The notes beneath the pieces were generated by a model that saw only the letters and a program-made list of their open reading frames with translations, was not told the DNA's origin and ran no database searches. Of a stretch of DNA of 64,000 nt, positions 33,762-42,694 are shown piece after piece. The translations under genes were made by a program, and so were the position numbers. Every line of letters starts with the position of its first letter. The first letter of the stretch is position 1. This DNA is from UBA1206 sp045600105 (GTDB lineage Bacteria; Bacillota; Clostridia; Oscillospirales; CAG-382). Location of the stretch: contig JAZRXG010000026.1 of NCBI GenBank assembly GCA_045600105.1, positions 38,562-102,561 on the forward strand, read 5' to 3'.

Positions 33762-34439
33762 TTGGAAAATAACGGCCGCCCCACCCCGGGAAAACGTCAG
33801 CAATATATCGAAGTCAAATCGGCAAAGCCGATATGGATAGCCGCCGCGGTGTGGCTCGTATGCTCGCTGCCGTTCAAGCTTTACACCGTCGGCGGGCTGA
33901 TCGCCGTGATCGTCATCACGGTCGCAGCGTATCTCGTTGCCAAAAAAAAGTGCAAGCCCGAGCAGAAGCTCGTTGACGTGCCGTTTTCCAGCGGTATCAC
34001 CGAGATAGACGACGCGGTCAAAGAGTTTGACAGGGTCGCGGCAATAATCGACAAGGACAGAGCCGCGGTAGCCTCGGCTCATCCGACCACCGCGTTCAAG
34101 ATGGCAAGCATCGTCGAGCTGATATACAAAATAAGCGACGATGTCTCGGGAGACGTCGAAGACCTGAGGCGCTGCCGCAGATTTATGAACTATTACCTGC
34201 CCACGACCGAAAAGCTTGCCGACAAATACGTGTTCATCACGGGCAAAGACGCGGGAAGCAACGTAAACGAAACGAGAAAGTCGATAGAAACGGCTTTCGT
34301 TCAGATCGAAAAGGCGTTCCGCAAACAGTACGACGCGCTTTTCGCAAACGACGCGCTCGACATTTCGACCGACGTCACGGTGCTTGAGACCATGCTCAAA
34401 AAAGACGGTCTTGCCGACAATGAAATGAATATAAAATAA
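33762..34439 (+). CDS. XpaC-like membrane protein (5-bromo-4-chloroindolyl phosphate hydrolysis family)
   Basis: This 225-residue protein has two adjacent hydrophobic segments (IWIAAAVWLVCSLPF and TVGGLIAVIVITVAAYLVA) near the N-terminus and then a long helical domain (EIDDAVKEFDRVAAIIDKDRAAV, FMNYYLPTTEKLADKYVFI), typical of the XpaC family. A TTG at 33762 is preferred as start because AAAGGAG lies nine bases before it, whereas the ATG at 33753 directly follows the site. It is the first gene of a trio with TelA and a LemA-like protein. XpaC and TelA are a known pair linked to toxic-anion and envelope stress tolerance. Confidence 0.8.
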   Translation: MENNGRPTPGKRQQYIEVKSAKPIWIAAAVWLVCSLPFKLYTVGGLIAVIVITVAAYLVAKKKCKPEQKLVDVPFSSGITEIDDAVKEFDRVAAIIDKDRAAVASAHPTTAFKMASIVELIYKISDDVSGDVEDLRRCRRFMNYYLPTTEKLADKYVFITGKDAGSNVNETRKSIETAFVQIEKAFRKQYDALFANDALDISTDVTVLETMLKKDGLADNEMNIK

Positions 34440-34445
34440 TATATC

Positions 34446-34478
34446 GGGCAGTTGCGTGACACGGCTTTTCAATTGCCC
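34446..34478 (+). repeat. Intra-operon hairpin between xpaC-like and telA-like genes
   Basis: GGGCAGTTG (34446-34454) pairs with CAATTGCCC (34470-34478) with one G-T pair. No T tract follows, so it is more likely an mRNA processing or stability element than a terminator. Confidence 0.5.
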
Positions 34479-34499
34479 AAAACAACGGAGGAAAATATA

Positions 34500-35660
34500 A
34501 TGGAAAACGAAAACAGCGTACCGGCCATCAAGCTCACCCTCAATCCCTTTGAAGAGGCAGCCACCGAAATCGTCGCAAAAGAAGAGAACGCCGAAGCCGC
34601 CACCGCGAAGCTCGACGAGCTCGTAAACTCCAACCTCTCCCCCGAGGAAATGCAGACCGTCAAGGATTTCTCTGCTTCCATCGACATCACCAACACCGCC
34701 GAAATGACCCATTACGGCGCTTCCGCTCAGCAGAAGGTAGCCGATTTCTCGGATACCGCGCTCGAGACCGTCAAAACGCAGAACCTCGGCGAAGCAGGTG
34801 AAATGATCACGTCGCTCGTAGGACAGCTCCGCGATTTCAACGACGACATCGAAAACGTCAACCGCGGATTCATCGCGAGATTTTTCCGCTCCACCAAAAA
34901 GAAGATAGCCAACCTGCAGACCAAATACGACAAGGTCAACAACAACGTCGACAACATCGTGACCGTTCTCGAAGGCCACGAAGTCACCCTCACCAAGGAC
35001 GTCGCCATCCTCGACAAGCTCTATGACACCAACCTCACCTATTTCAAAGAGCTTTCCATGTACATTCTCGCGGGCAAGCAGCGTCTCGAGCTCGAACGCA
35101 CCACCACGCTCGTCGAACTCGAAGAAAAAGCAAAGGCATCCGGTCTCCCCGAAGACGCGCAGAAAGCGAACGATTTCGCGTCCAGCTGCGACAGATTTGA
35201 AAAGAAGATCTACGACCTCGAGCTTTCCCGCATGGTATCCATCCAGATGGCTCCGCAGATCCGTCTCGTTCAGAACAACGACGTGCTGATGAACGAAAAG
35301 ATCCAGTCCACCATCGTCAACACCATTCCGCTCTGGAAGAGCCAGATGCTCATCACCCTCGGGCTTGCTCACACCGAAGAGGCACTCAAAGCCGAAAAAG
35401 CCGTCACCGACATGACCAACGCCCTCCTCAAAAAGAACGCCGAGAAGCTGCATCAGTCCACCGTCGAGGTCGCCAAGGAAAGCGAACGCGGCGTTATCGA
35501 CATCGAGACCCTCACCGCCACCAACAAGGAGCTTATCAGCACCCTCGACGAGGTCCGGCAGATCCAGTCCGACGGCCACGCAAAACGCGAAGCAGCCGAG
35601 GCAGAGCTTGCAAGAATAGAGACCGAGCTCAAAAACAAGCTGCTTGAGCTCAGGGGCTGA
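34500..35660 (+). CDS. TelA-family toxic anion resistance protein
   Basis: This 386-residue cytosolic protein is almost wholly helical. It has the TelA family core (TYFKELSMYILAGKQRLEL, QMAPQIRLVQNNDVLMNEKIQSTIVNTIPLWKSQMLITLG) and a long C-terminal coiled coil. CGGAGGAA precedes the ATG at 34500. TelA proteins were first tied to tellurite resistance, but in Firmicutes they more generally support cell-wall stress tolerance. It lies between XpaC-like and LemA-like genes and is probably co-transcribed with both. The codon choice is markedly biased to C-ending codons, which suggests high expression. Confidence 0.88.
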   Translation: MENENSVPAIKLTLNPFEEAATEIVAKEENAEAATAKLDELVNSNLSPEEMQTVKDFSASIDITNTAEMTHYGASAQQKVADFSDTALETVKTQNLGEAGEMITSLVGQLRDFNDDIENVNRGFIARFFRSTKKKIANLQTKYDKVNNNVDNIVTVLEGHEVTLTKDVAILDKLYDTNLTYFKELSMYILAGKQRLELERTTTLVELEEKAKASGLPEDAQKANDFASSCDRFEKKIYDLELSRMVSIQMAPQIRLVQNNDVLMNEKIQSTIVNTIPLWKSQMLITLGLAHTEEALKAEKAVTDMTNALLKKNAEKLHQSTVEVAKESERGVIDIETLTATNKELISTLDEVRQIQSDGHAKREAAEAELARIETELKNKLLELRG

Positions 35661-35677
35661 CACCGTAAACGCAAAAA

Positions 35678-36337
35678 ATGAAAGAGATATACAAATTCAA
35701 CCGTCCTCTGGCGATAGCCGCCCTCGTGCTGGTGATCGTCATAACGGTTTTCGCCGACGCGAACTTCGCCCTGCTTTCCGAAAAAAAGGACGTGAGCAAC
35801 GCCTATAAGGACGGGTCGCTGAAAAATTCGGTGCTCAGATGCGCCGACGAGGCAGGCCTTATGCTCTCGGCTGCCGAAAACGCGTCTTACAATGTGAGCG
35901 GCTCGGCAAAAGAACACGTTGAAAACCTGAGAAGCAAGGCGTCGTCCCCCATAAGGCTCGAAAACGCGCTCGTTGACGTATACACCGACGCCGTCGCGAT
36001 ATACGAGCAGAATATCAACGACGACACGGTGCAGAAGCATTACAAAGAGCTCGGCAAAGTGCTTGACGCCCTCGCCTCAAAAAGCGATTACAACGAGGCG
36101 GTAAGCGATTACAACGACGTGCAGAGCGGTCTTCTGTGCGGTCTGCTTGCGCCGTGGTTCGGCAAAGCCGCCGATTTCGCGTCCGTCTATGAAAGATTCA
36201 GAACGAATTTCAACCTTCCGTCCGAGCCGCCTTCTTTCGATTCCGGCGGGATCGGCGACTGGATTTCCGACCATTGGTTCCTGACGCTCGTCATCATCAT
36301 CGGTCTCGGCGTCGTCGCGAAAGTCGAAAAGAAATAA
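35678..36337 (+). CDS. Divergent LemA-like membrane protein
   Basis: This 219-residue protein has an N-terminal membrane helix (LAIAALVLVIVITVFA), a helical extracytoplasmic domain, and a second hydrophobic helix near the C-terminus (WFLTLVIIIGLGVVA). The segment SDYNEAVSDYNDVQSGLL...APWFGKAADFASVYERF parallels the YN-x-V-x-x-YN signature of LemA, but the rest is divergent and the extra C-terminal helix is unusual. LemA-like genes often accompany XpaC and TelA, which supports the assignment. The ribosome site is weak. A terminator follows directly. Confidence 0.65.
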   Translation: MKEIYKFNRPLAIAALVLVIVITVFADANFALLSEKKDVSNAYKDGSLKNSVLRCADEAGLMLSAAENASYNVSGSAKEHVENLRSKASSPIRLENALVDVYTDAVAIYEQNINDDTVQKHYKELGKVLDALASKSDYNEAVSDYNDVQSGLLCGLLAPWFGKAADFASVYERFRTNFNLPSEPPSFDSGGIGDWISDHWFLTLVIIIGLGVVAKVEKK

Positions 36338-36351
36338 GAAATAAAAGACAC

Positions 36352-36388
36352 AAAAAACAGAGTCCGTTTGACACGAACTCTGTTTTTT
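36352..36388 (+). terminator. Terminator of the XpaC-TelA-LemA-like operon
   Basis: AAAAAACAGAGT (36352-36363) pairs perfectly with 36377-36388, which ends in six T residues. The A-rich left arm lets it work in both directions. Confidence 0.88.
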
Positions 36389-36406
36389 ATTTCCGTGGGT
36401 TAATGA

Positions 36407-36610
36407 TCAGTAATCAAGTCCCATAATGTATTCGACGTCTTCCTGCATCTTCGCGTCGGCTTTATCGGAGATCGACTCGAATCTTGAAACGTAATCCTTG
36501 TTTATCTTGTTTATCCGGCTCACGACGCCTCCCCGGTTGAAGACCGCGCCGAGGTCGAAACAGCGGGAGTTGAATATGATATCGAGCATACGCTCGTCTT
36601 CACGCGGCAC
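36407..36610 (-). pseudogene. C-terminal relic of an extracellular solute-binding protein
   Basis: The frame reads PREDERMLDIIFNSRCFDL and then about 45 further residues to a stop. This is the usual last segment of family-1 sugar-binding lipoproteins. The intact protein at 24931 ends in the related NIDLIFKSRKYDLSDAYNF. There is no signal peptide, no proper start and no ribosome site. The relic abuts the end of the 793-residue gene with about 14 bases between them. It is best read as the tail of a gene whose front was deleted or replaced when the larger gene arrived. Confidence 0.7.
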
Positions 36611-36624
36611 GGTCGTTTTCGGTA

Positions 36625-39006
36625 TTATTTTTTGAGCATCGGATCGTTGAGGGATTCGACCTTTTCGCCTGCTTCGGGGTTGGTGATCGCGTTTTTGACG
36701 ATATCGCTGACGCCGAGCGAAAGCTCCTTGTTCTTTTCGTCAAGTCCGGTTATGAGCTGCGATTCGGCAGCGAGCACGCCCGCTTTCAGCGGCTCGATAT
36801 TGCCGCCGATGTTATGCTCTTCAAGCAATTTTTTAGTCATTATCACGGCTTTCTTTGCCACAAAGAAAGACTTTGCCTCGCCTTTCTGCGCTCTGACCGC
36901 CATTGCGTTTTTGTACTCATCGGCATAAAACTTGAACGCTTCGGTGCCTTTGACCTGCTCCACGGCGTTTTCGAAGGCTTTTTCGTTGCCGCTGATGATC
37001 TCACGCGCTTTGATGCCCTGCGCTCTGCTTTCTTCGATCTTCATACGCATATCGACGTTTTTGCCTGCGATGAAGTCGGTCTCGAGCCCTGTCTTGGGCG
37101 AGATGGTGTGGCAGACGACCACCGTGGCGAGAGCGTCCAGCACTTCGTCGTCTGTATAATTGTTCCCGAAATCCATGATGACTTCGTATGCCGCGTTTCT
37201 CTTCTCGTCGACGAGCTCCTGACCCTTGAGGCTCTTTTCGTTTTCCCTTGCTATGTGGGATTCCTTCTTTTCCTTCAGTTCATCGGCGGCTTTCTGTTCA
37301 TCGGGGTTCGTTTCGGGTCCCTTGACCTCGGAAGCTTCTTCCTTTTTCTTCTGTTCGTCGAGGATCGCCTGAAGCTTTTTTTCTCTCTCGGGGTTGGCAT
37401 ATTTTACGATATGCTCATTCTGCTTTGCTTCGATGAAGTTGAACAGTTTGCTGCCGTTCAATTCGTTTTCGAGATATCTGACGGCGGTATTCAGTCTGGG
37501 CAGGTGTTCGTTATCGCATGCCGTTGTGTACGCGTCAATGATCTTTTTGCGGTTCTTGCCGACCCATTCGTCAAGCTTGTCCGCATATTCGTCTTTTTCG
37601 TATGATTCGAGGTTTCCGAACTGATACTTCTCGTCGGTGGAAAGCTTGATATACGCTTTTTCCTGCCATTCGCGTCTGTCTTCGCCGTGTTTTCTTTTGG
37701 GTATACCGTTGGCGAGAACAAACAATTCATCGATGTTTTCCACGATTTTGCCCATCGCGTCCTTGCGTATTGCTTCGGTTATTTTTTCTCTTTGGGCTTT
37801 TTCGGCGATGGCGGCGTTGCGTCCGAAAAGGAGCGAGCCGTTTTCGCCGAGCAGATTGAATTTGTACGCGATGCTCTTTCCGCAGGTCGCGAAAAGAGTG
37901 CTTCCTTCATTGAGATGCTTGTTCGCGGACGCGGGATTCAATTTGACGCTGCAATGGCTGTCGGCGTATACGTTGATCTCACCGGTATGATTTTCCCACA
38001 AAAAGGCACCGATAAGCTCCGCCTGCCATTTATCTATGTCGTTCATGGCGATTTTCGCCTTTTCGCTGATTTGGTTTTCGGGATTATTCTTCGCCTGCGC
38101 GTTCTGCTTTTTGATCTCCTCGTCTATGTTCATGACTTTGGCGGTCTCGAACTTGGGGTCTTTTCTGACGTAGTCTTGTGCCTTTTTAAGCTCGTCGTTC
38201 TTTTTCTTTGCTTCGGCGTTGCGTGCTTTTTCAAGGTCTTTCGCCTCGAAATACTCTTTCGTACCGGCTGTTCTTATGTGGAGAAAACTGCATATTTTGT
38301 TCCAGATGCCCTTGACTTTGGGGATCTCGGTCTTCTTCGGCTCGTATGCGGGACGGTTCATCAGTTTGTCGCCGCTGACGATCTTTCCGTCCACGTCTTT
38401 GACGAGAGGAATATCACCGAAATCGGCGTGACGCGCGTAAACCACCCTGCCTTCCGCAAGCATGTCGTTGACTTCTTTCGCGTTGAGGTTTCTTTCGCTT
38501 TTCGCGGAAAGGTCGTAGAATTTCAGGGAATAATTCTTGTTGACGATACCCATGTCGTCACAGGCGGCGAAAGCGTCGCGGATCATTCCGTTGAGCTCGT
38601 ATACCTTGTCTTCTTTCCTGAACTCGGTCTGAGCGGCGTTCTTGTCGAGTTCGACGATATTATCGCAAAGTGTGCCGGTCGCCATGCTGACGACTCCGCC
38701 GATCCCGTTTTGGGCGTGGCTGTAGCCGAAAGCGAGGAACGCCGTCAGCTTGCTTGTGCTGAGTCCGAAGTATTTCGCTATCTCGTCGTTGGCTCCGAGC
38801 GCGTTGCTTCTGTTCGCGGAGCTGCCGAGTCTGTTCAGTTCGCCGGCGTCGACGGTTATCACTTCGTCGCCGTTCACGAGATCCTCGTCGGTCACGGTGT
38901 TTGCCAAAGCAAGCCATTCCTCGGCGCATTTGCTTCCTTCATACGCGGCGACCGCCTTTTTATATTCTTCAAAAAACTGTTTGCGGGTCATTTTTACGTC
39001 AGGCAT
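36625..39006 (-). CDS. Large cytoplasmic protein of unknown function (793 aa)
   Basis: I do not recognise this protein. AAGGGGG precedes the ATG. It has no signal peptide and no membrane span. The N-terminal 250 residues look globular (FFEEYKKAVAAYEGSKCAEEWLALAN, YFGLSTSKLTAFLAFGYSHAQNGIGG). A charged coiled coil follows around 265-340, another globular part around 340-430 contains a possible ENHTGEINVYADSHC sheet, and a Lys/Glu-rich linker lies at 550-610. The C-terminal 180 residues are helical. The size, the lack of any family resemblance, and its position between a solute-binding-protein relic and a GH89-like gene point to a recent arrival or a lineage-specific gene. Confidence 0.65.
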   Translation of the reverse strand: MPDVKMTRKQFFEEYKKAVAAYEGSKCAEEWLALANTVTDEDLVNGDEVITVDAGELNRLGSSANRSNALGANDEIAKYFGLSTSKLTAFLAFGYSHAQNGIGGVVSMATGTLCDNIVELDKNAAQTEFRKEDKVYELNGMIRDAFAACDDMGIVNKNYSLKFYDLSAKSERNLNAKEVNDMLAEGRVVYARHADFGDIPLVKDVDGKIVSGDKLMNRPAYEPKKTEIPKVKGIWNKICSFLHIRTAGTKEYFEAKDLEKARNAEAKKKNDELKKAQDYVRKDPKFETAKVMNIDEEIKKQNAQAKNNPENQISEKAKIAMNDIDKWQAELIGAFLWENHTGEINVYADSHCSVKLNPASANKHLNEGSTLFATCGKSIAYKFNLLGENGSLLFGRNAAIAEKAQREKITEAIRKDAMGKIVENIDELFVLANGIPKRKHGEDRREWQEKAYIKLSTDEKYQFGNLESYEKDEYADKLDEWVGKNRKKIIDAYTTACDNEHLPRLNTAVRYLENELNGSKLFNFIEAKQNEHIVKYANPEREKKLQAILDEQKKKEEASEVKGPETNPDEQKAADELKEKKESHIARENEKSLKGQELVDEKRNAAYEVIMDFGNNYTDDEVLDALATVVVCHTISPKTGLETDFIAGKNVDMRMKIEESRAQGIKAREIISGNEKAFENAVEQVKGTEAFKFYADEYKNAMAVRAQKGEAKSFFVAKKAVIMTKKLLEEHNIGGNIEPLKAGVLAAESQLITGLDEKNKELSLGVSDIVKNAITNPEAGEKVESLNDPMLKK

Positions 39007-39067
39007 TTTAATATCCCCCTTGTTTGTTTCATACTCAATACCCGAAAAGCGCGGAAAATATTACGTT

Positions 39068-41191
39068 TTATCTGATTTTTTCCGCGATTTCCGAAGCGAT
39101 CACGGCAACCTCCCGCGGATCTTCCGCCTTCATTTCGCAAATCGGCGTCGCCATGAAGCGTTCCTTTACCTTTTTCACTTCCGAAGAATAGTCTTCCTCA
39201 CCGATCTTCCCTTCAAGGAGATCGAAAGTGAGCCTTGAAACCGGCAGCGAGTAAAACCGTATTATTTCTGCAATATCGGTAAGGCAGTAGTCGGTGAGGG
39301 TGTTTTCCTTGAGCGTCGTTTCGAAATACGGGTTGACGGCGCTTTCTTTTTTCAGTCTCTCGAACGACCTGCCGAGCGAATAGTCGTCGTTCGCCTCGAG
39401 AAGGCAGGCGAAAAGCTCAAAGACCGAGTATATTTTTTCCATAAGCGGAGCATCGTTCTGCTTCGTCTGAAGACGCATTATCTCAAAATGCAGCCAGCGG
39501 GACACCGCTGTTCTGATGATGTCGCAAAGGTCACGCTTTCCCTGCTCGTCCGCCCCGCCGTAAAGCGCCGCCGCGCTCCTTATGACGTCAGGGATGTTCC
39601 CCTTCACTTCGTCGTACTGCGGCAGATAAAATCCGATCCTTTTTTTCTGAAAATCGTTGAGTTCGCCGAAAACGGGGCTGTAACCGAAATCAGACGGCGA
39701 AATATCGGGGTAATAATTGCGGAAAACGTCGCGTTCGGGGTGACGTGAACAGAATCCCCACGCAAAAAGCCGCGAAACAGGATAAAGTTTTTCATAAAGA
39801 GAACGCATTTTTTCGCATTCTCCGTATCTGCGGCGGCAATGGGAGTCAAGCACGTCCTCACGCTTGACGTCGCCTTTCCAGGCGTTCTCGCAGACGTATT
39901 CGAGCATGACGCCGTCCCCGTGCGAAAGCTCGGGCCAGAGGATAAAGCCTCTGCACGCCTTGTCGTTTATGATTTGCGCCTTGCGCTCTTCTATTCTTTC
40001 GTAGTCGCCTCTTATGTCGTTGTTGGGTTCGTAGGCGTGAAAAATGCCGAAAACGTACGGGAATCCTCCGCGTCCGACCCACGACGTGAAGTTGTTGACG
40101 TCGTCCCTCGACTCGGACGTGTAGTCGAAAAGTATGCACTGCCCGTCATCGAGCTCGGCAAGCAGCTTTCTGACCTCGTCCGGCTTCCAGTACATGGCGA
40201 GATCCCAGCTCGATATGAGCAGCTTCGCCGACGGATGGTTTTCCTTGAGATACGACGCGATTGCGCGGTAGACCTCGGTCTTCAGCTCAAGGTTTTTCTG
40301 TCTGTCGTCCGAAAAAAGGCGTTCCGCGAGCCCTATGGTGTGAAAATAAAGGCTCTGACCGCTGTCGCGCACCATCGTTTCGGTGAGTCTGAAGTAGTCG
40401 CGCAGGTATTTTTCTTCCCTGACGTCCCACACGAGCCCGCATCTGTCGCCGTAAAGGCTCGTCGACTGAACGAGCGGCTTCGGGTCGACTGCATCAATGT
40501 ATTCTTTCGGCGTACGCGAATACCAGTGCGTCATCGTGCCGCAGTCAACGGGGATGATGAGGTCGCGCTCCAAGGCGTACGCGTAAATTTTTCTTATCAG
40601 TTCTCCGCGGTATTTCAGTCCCCACGCGGACGTGCGGTCGTCAAAACCGTGTCTGCCCGAGTCTATCGGCCCGTCGTTTGCGGGATACGGGCAGATATCG
40701 GGGAAGGTGCGCTGAAAAACGTCTTCGTTCCCCATGCGGAGCATAAACATATTGAACCGTCTTTTGACGAGATAATCTATTTCTTTTTTCCAGTCGTCGC
40801 TTCCCCACATTTCCGCCTGAAATCGCGTGAGCCCGCGATGGGCGAAATAGCGTATCCCGCGCAGCTCATAGGCGGGCGACGACGTGTATTCTTCGGTCGG
40901 GAGGACGAGTTTTTTTCTGCTTTTCGGGTATCTGTCGCCGTCCCAATAGTACGAAACGCCGAAAAAGCGCGAAAAATAGTCGTAAACGCCGTAAAGCAGC
41001 GACCTTTTTCTGCCGCCTTCGATGACGAGCCCGCCGTCTTTTGAAAAGATCGAATATTTTTCGCTTTCGTCCCCGTTTATAACGAGTTTTACTTTGTCGC
41101 TTTCGTCGGGAACGCAGACTTTGTTATAAAGAGCTTCAAAAGCGTCTTCGGCAATGGGATATGCTTCGCTTTCGGTGCGGATAAAACGCAT
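39068..41191 (-). CDS. GH89-like (alpha-N-acetylglucosaminidase-like) cytosolic protein
   Basis: This 707-residue protein begins with the small alpha/beta domain common before GH89, GH20 and related barrels (GGRKRSLLYGVYDYFSRFFGVSYYWDGDRYP), then a barrel region (YELRGIRYFAHRGLTRFQAEMWGSDDWKKEIDYLVKRRFNMFMLRMGNED) with many Trp and Asp residues, and a helical C-terminal domain. That order matches alpha-N-acetylglucosaminidases, although the catalytic glutamates cannot be placed by eye and other barrel families with the same N-terminal domain (GH115 or GH67 type) are possible. There is no signal peptide, so it should act inside the cell. It starts 12 bases after ruvX ends and is likely co-transcribed with it. 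GAAAGGAAGG precedes the ATG. Confidence 0.6.
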   Translation of the reverse strand: MRFIRTESEAYPIAEDAFEALYNKVCVPDESDKVKLVINGDESEKYSIFSKDGGLVIEGGRKRSLLYGVYDYFSRFFGVSYYWDGDRYPKSRKKLVLPTEEYTSSPAYELRGIRYFAHRGLTRFQAEMWGSDDWKKEIDYLVKRRFNMFMLRMGNEDVFQRTFPDICPYPANDGPIDSGRHGFDDRTSAWGLKYRGELIRKIYAYALERDLIIPVDCGTMTHWYSRTPKEYIDAVDPKPLVQSTSLYGDRCGLVWDVREEKYLRDYFRLTETMVRDSGQSLYFHTIGLAERLFSDDRQKNLELKTEVYRAIASYLKENHPSAKLLISSWDLAMYWKPDEVRKLLAELDDGQCILFDYTSESRDDVNNFTSWVGRGGFPYVFGIFHAYEPNNDIRGDYERIEERKAQIINDKACRGFILWPELSHGDGVMLEYVCENAWKGDVKREDVLDSHCRRRYGECEKMRSLYEKLYPVSRLFAWGFCSRHPERDVFRNYYPDISPSDFGYSPVFGELNDFQKKRIGFYLPQYDEVKGNIPDVIRSAAALYGGADEQGKRDLCDIIRTAVSRWLHFEIMRLQTKQNDAPLMEKIYSVFELFACLLEANDDYSLGRSFERLKKESAVNPYFETTLKENTLTDYCLTDIAEIIRFYSLPVSRLTFDLLEGKIGEEDYSSEVKKVKERFMATPICEMKAEDPREVAVIASEIAEKIR

Positions 41192-41203
41192 TTTTCCTTC
41201 CTT

Positions 41204-41614
41204 TCAGTTTCGGGGCTGCGAATCGAGGTAGTTCTGGAGTATTATCTCAGCCGACATCGTGTCGATGACGCCTCGTCTCTTGCGCGATTTCATGTTGCCT
41301 TCGTTCATATAGACGTACGCCTGCGAGGTGGTGAGGCGTTCGTCGTAATAGACGGGCTCTATTCCCGTCGCCTCTTTGATCGCGTCGCCGAAACGGCGCG
41401 TTCTTTCGGCACGGAAGCCCTCGGAGGAATCCATGTTCTTCGGAAGTCCGATCACGACCACATCGGCGTTCAGCTCTTTGATTTTTTCACTTATTTTGGC
41501 CACGGCGTCGTTCATACCGTTTATCCACACCGTGCCGACTGCCGACGCGAGTATTCCGTCGCTTCTCGCGACGCCGACGCGTCTGTCACCGAAATCTATT
41601 CCGACGTATATCAT
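41204..41614 (-). CDS. ruvX: RuvX/YqgF Holliday junction resolvase-like nuclease
   Basis: This 136-residue RNase H-fold protein carries the family's motifs: YVGIDFGDRRVGVA at the N-terminus (catalytic Asp), VVIGLPKNMDSSEGFRAERTRRFGD in the middle, YYDERLTTSQA, and DTMSAEIILQNYLD at the end. YqgF proteins act in 16S rRNA 5'-end maturation and, in some bacteria, resolve Holliday junctions. The start at 41614 follows ACGGAGGAAA. The 12 upstream codons of the longer frame are discarded. It is followed by a glycosidase-like gene rather than its usual neighbours (alaS or an IreB-type gene). Confidence 0.93.
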   Translation of the reverse strand: MIYVGIDFGDRRVGVARSDGILASAVGTVWINGMNDAVAKISEKIKELNADVVVIGLPKNMDSSEGFRAERTRRFGDAIKEATGIEPVYYDERLTTSQAYVYMNEGNMKSRKRRGVIDTMSAEIILQNYLDSQPRN

Positions 41615-41676
41615 TGTTTCCTCCGTATATGTGTATTTGCGTCCGCGCATAATAAGTGCGCGAAAGGATGTGACCG

Positions 41677-41913
41677 TTGCTCATTATGAAAAAAAGACCG
41701 ACAAAACCCGAATTTCCGAAAAACGGCATATACAACAGATATCATTTTCCGCAAAGAAACGGAAACGCTGCCGGAAGAACGAATTATCAATCTTTGTTTG
41801 CCCCTTTTGAGACCGATCCCGAGTCTTTTTACTCCGACACCGATCCCGAGGGGAGCTGGACGGGTATTCCGCGTGACGGCGAAAAACCGCTGCAGGACGC
41901 GGACGACCTGTGA
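41677..41913 (+). CDS. Small conserved hypothetical protein (78 aa, ends VQDADDL-like)
   Basis: This 78-residue basic-then-acidic protein ends GSWTGIPRDGEKPLQDADDL. A tail of the form SYTGxP, then PVQDADDL is, in my memory, common to a small family of uncharacterised Clostridia proteins, so I believe the gene is real. AAAGGA lies eight bases before a TTG at 41677; the ATG at 41686 is the alternative start with a longer spacing. It is divergent from ruvX. There is no signal peptide and no metal-binding motif. The function is unknown. Confidence 0.6.
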   Translation: MLIMKKRPTKPEFPKNGIYNRYHFPQRNGNAAGRTNYQSLFAPFETDPESFYSDTDPEGSWTGIPRDGEKPLQDADDL

Positions 41914-41945
41914 AAATTGTAAATTGCAAATGTCAAATTAATGTG

Positions 41946-41970
41946 GGATTTCCGCGCAGCGCGGAAATCC
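41946..41970. repeat. GGATTTCC hairpin element
   Basis: GGATTTCCGCG (41946-41956) pairs perfectly with 41960-41970. It is one of five related elements (others at 32204, 49291, 60536 and 62190). A 15-base motif AAAATTGTAAATTGC just upstream (41913-41927) recurs at 62062-62076. Confidence 0.7.
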
Positions 41971-41997
41971 TTTCCGCTTTAAATATCAATTTTGAAA

Positions 41998-42115
41998 ATC
42001 AGTATCCTGCTTACACCTCGCAGCCCTCTGTAATATGTGCACGTCGTTCGTCAGCAGGCTCGCCTTGCCGCAGCAAGGAGAGCCGGCACGCGAAGCGTGA
42101 CTGAGAGGATTCTCC
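41998..42115 (-). repeat. Two-hairpin repeat, copy 1
   Basis: About 118 bp match copy 4 (42931-43048) in the same orientation, without gaps, at a constant offset of 933 bp. The core contains a CTTGCCGCAGCAAG stem and a CACGC-GAA-GCGTG stem, and the conserved edge GACTGAGAGGATT (42099-42111). It faces copy 2 as an inverted repeat across the DUF559 gene. Confidence 0.85.
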
Positions 42116-42125
42116 CAAGCATTTA

Positions 42126-42491
42126 TTACTTCGTTTTTGTCAATTCGTTCAACGTTTCATCAATGTATTGACACGCACCGCTGAAATTCGTTTTTATCGT
42201 GGTGTTTGAAATGCGTATCACCGTGATTCCGAACTGCTTAAGATATTCCGTTCTTTCGGCATCTTTTTCCATTCCGTAATCAGTATAGTGCTGTGAGCCG
42301 TCAAGCTCAACAACAAGCTTTGCAGAAGCGCAATAGAAATCTGCTATGTATTTGCCGAGTATTTTTTGCTTCACAAATTTTTTCGGGTGTTTCTGCAAAA
42401 AATCGTACCAAAGATGCTTTTCTTCTTTTGTGAGACACTTTCGTAACATTCTTGCGGTAGACAATATGCTTGAATTATATATCTTTTCCAT
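42126..42491 (-). CDS. DUF559 endonuclease-like protein
   Basis: This 121-residue protein is a DUF559 domain from end to end: ARMLRKCLTKEEKHLWYDFL, KFVKQKILGKYIADFYCASAKLVVELDGSQHY and ITVIRISN. The DFYC-to-VELDGSQH stretch matches a PD-(D/E)XK nuclease core (Asp, then Glu/Asp), related to Vsr-type nucleases. It ends ten bases from repeat copy 1 and begins 20 bases from copy 2, which face each other, so it sits inside an inverted-repeat cassette. No ribosome site of quality is seen. A degenerate second copy of its first 40 or so bases lies at 42695-42744. Such genes are common in gut Firmicutes and no function is established. Confidence 0.82.
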   Translation of the reverse strand: MEKIYNSSILSTARMLRKCLTKEEKHLWYDFLQKHPKKFVKQKILGKYIADFYCASAKLVVELDGSQHYTDYGMEKDAERTEYLKQFGITVIRISNTTIKTNFSGACQYIDETLNELTKTK

Positions 42492-42510
42492 ATCGCTGAC
42501 TGATCATCAA

Positions 42511-42680
42511 AGGAAATCCTCTCAGTCGCCTTGCGGCGACAGCTCTCCTTGCTGCGGCAAGGCGAGCCCATTCACGGGGATCCTGCCACAGATTTTTCTT
42601 TATGCAATACGTCGCTTATACAAATATTCCCCATTTTCGCAAGCCTTCGTTTATTCTGCTTTGAAATGTGGGGCTGCCGT
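42511..42680 (+). repeat. Two-hairpin repeat, copy 2
   Basis: About 170 bp, nearly identical to copy 3 (offset 243 bp). The edge AATCCTCTCAGTC (42515-42527) and a 27-base core (42542-42568) are exact inverted complements of copy 1 (42099-42111 and 42057-42083). The intervening stem is GTCGCC-TTGC-GGCGAC, different in sequence from copy 1 but still paired. Confidence 0.88.
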
Positions 42681-42694
42681 GGAAAGCGGAAATT

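Noticed and set aside
33741..35663. A 640-codon minus-strand frame opposite the XpaC and TelA genes
   Set aside because: It spans two real genes on the other strand, including their promoter-proximal gap, and shows no domain. The codon bias of the plus strand creates it.
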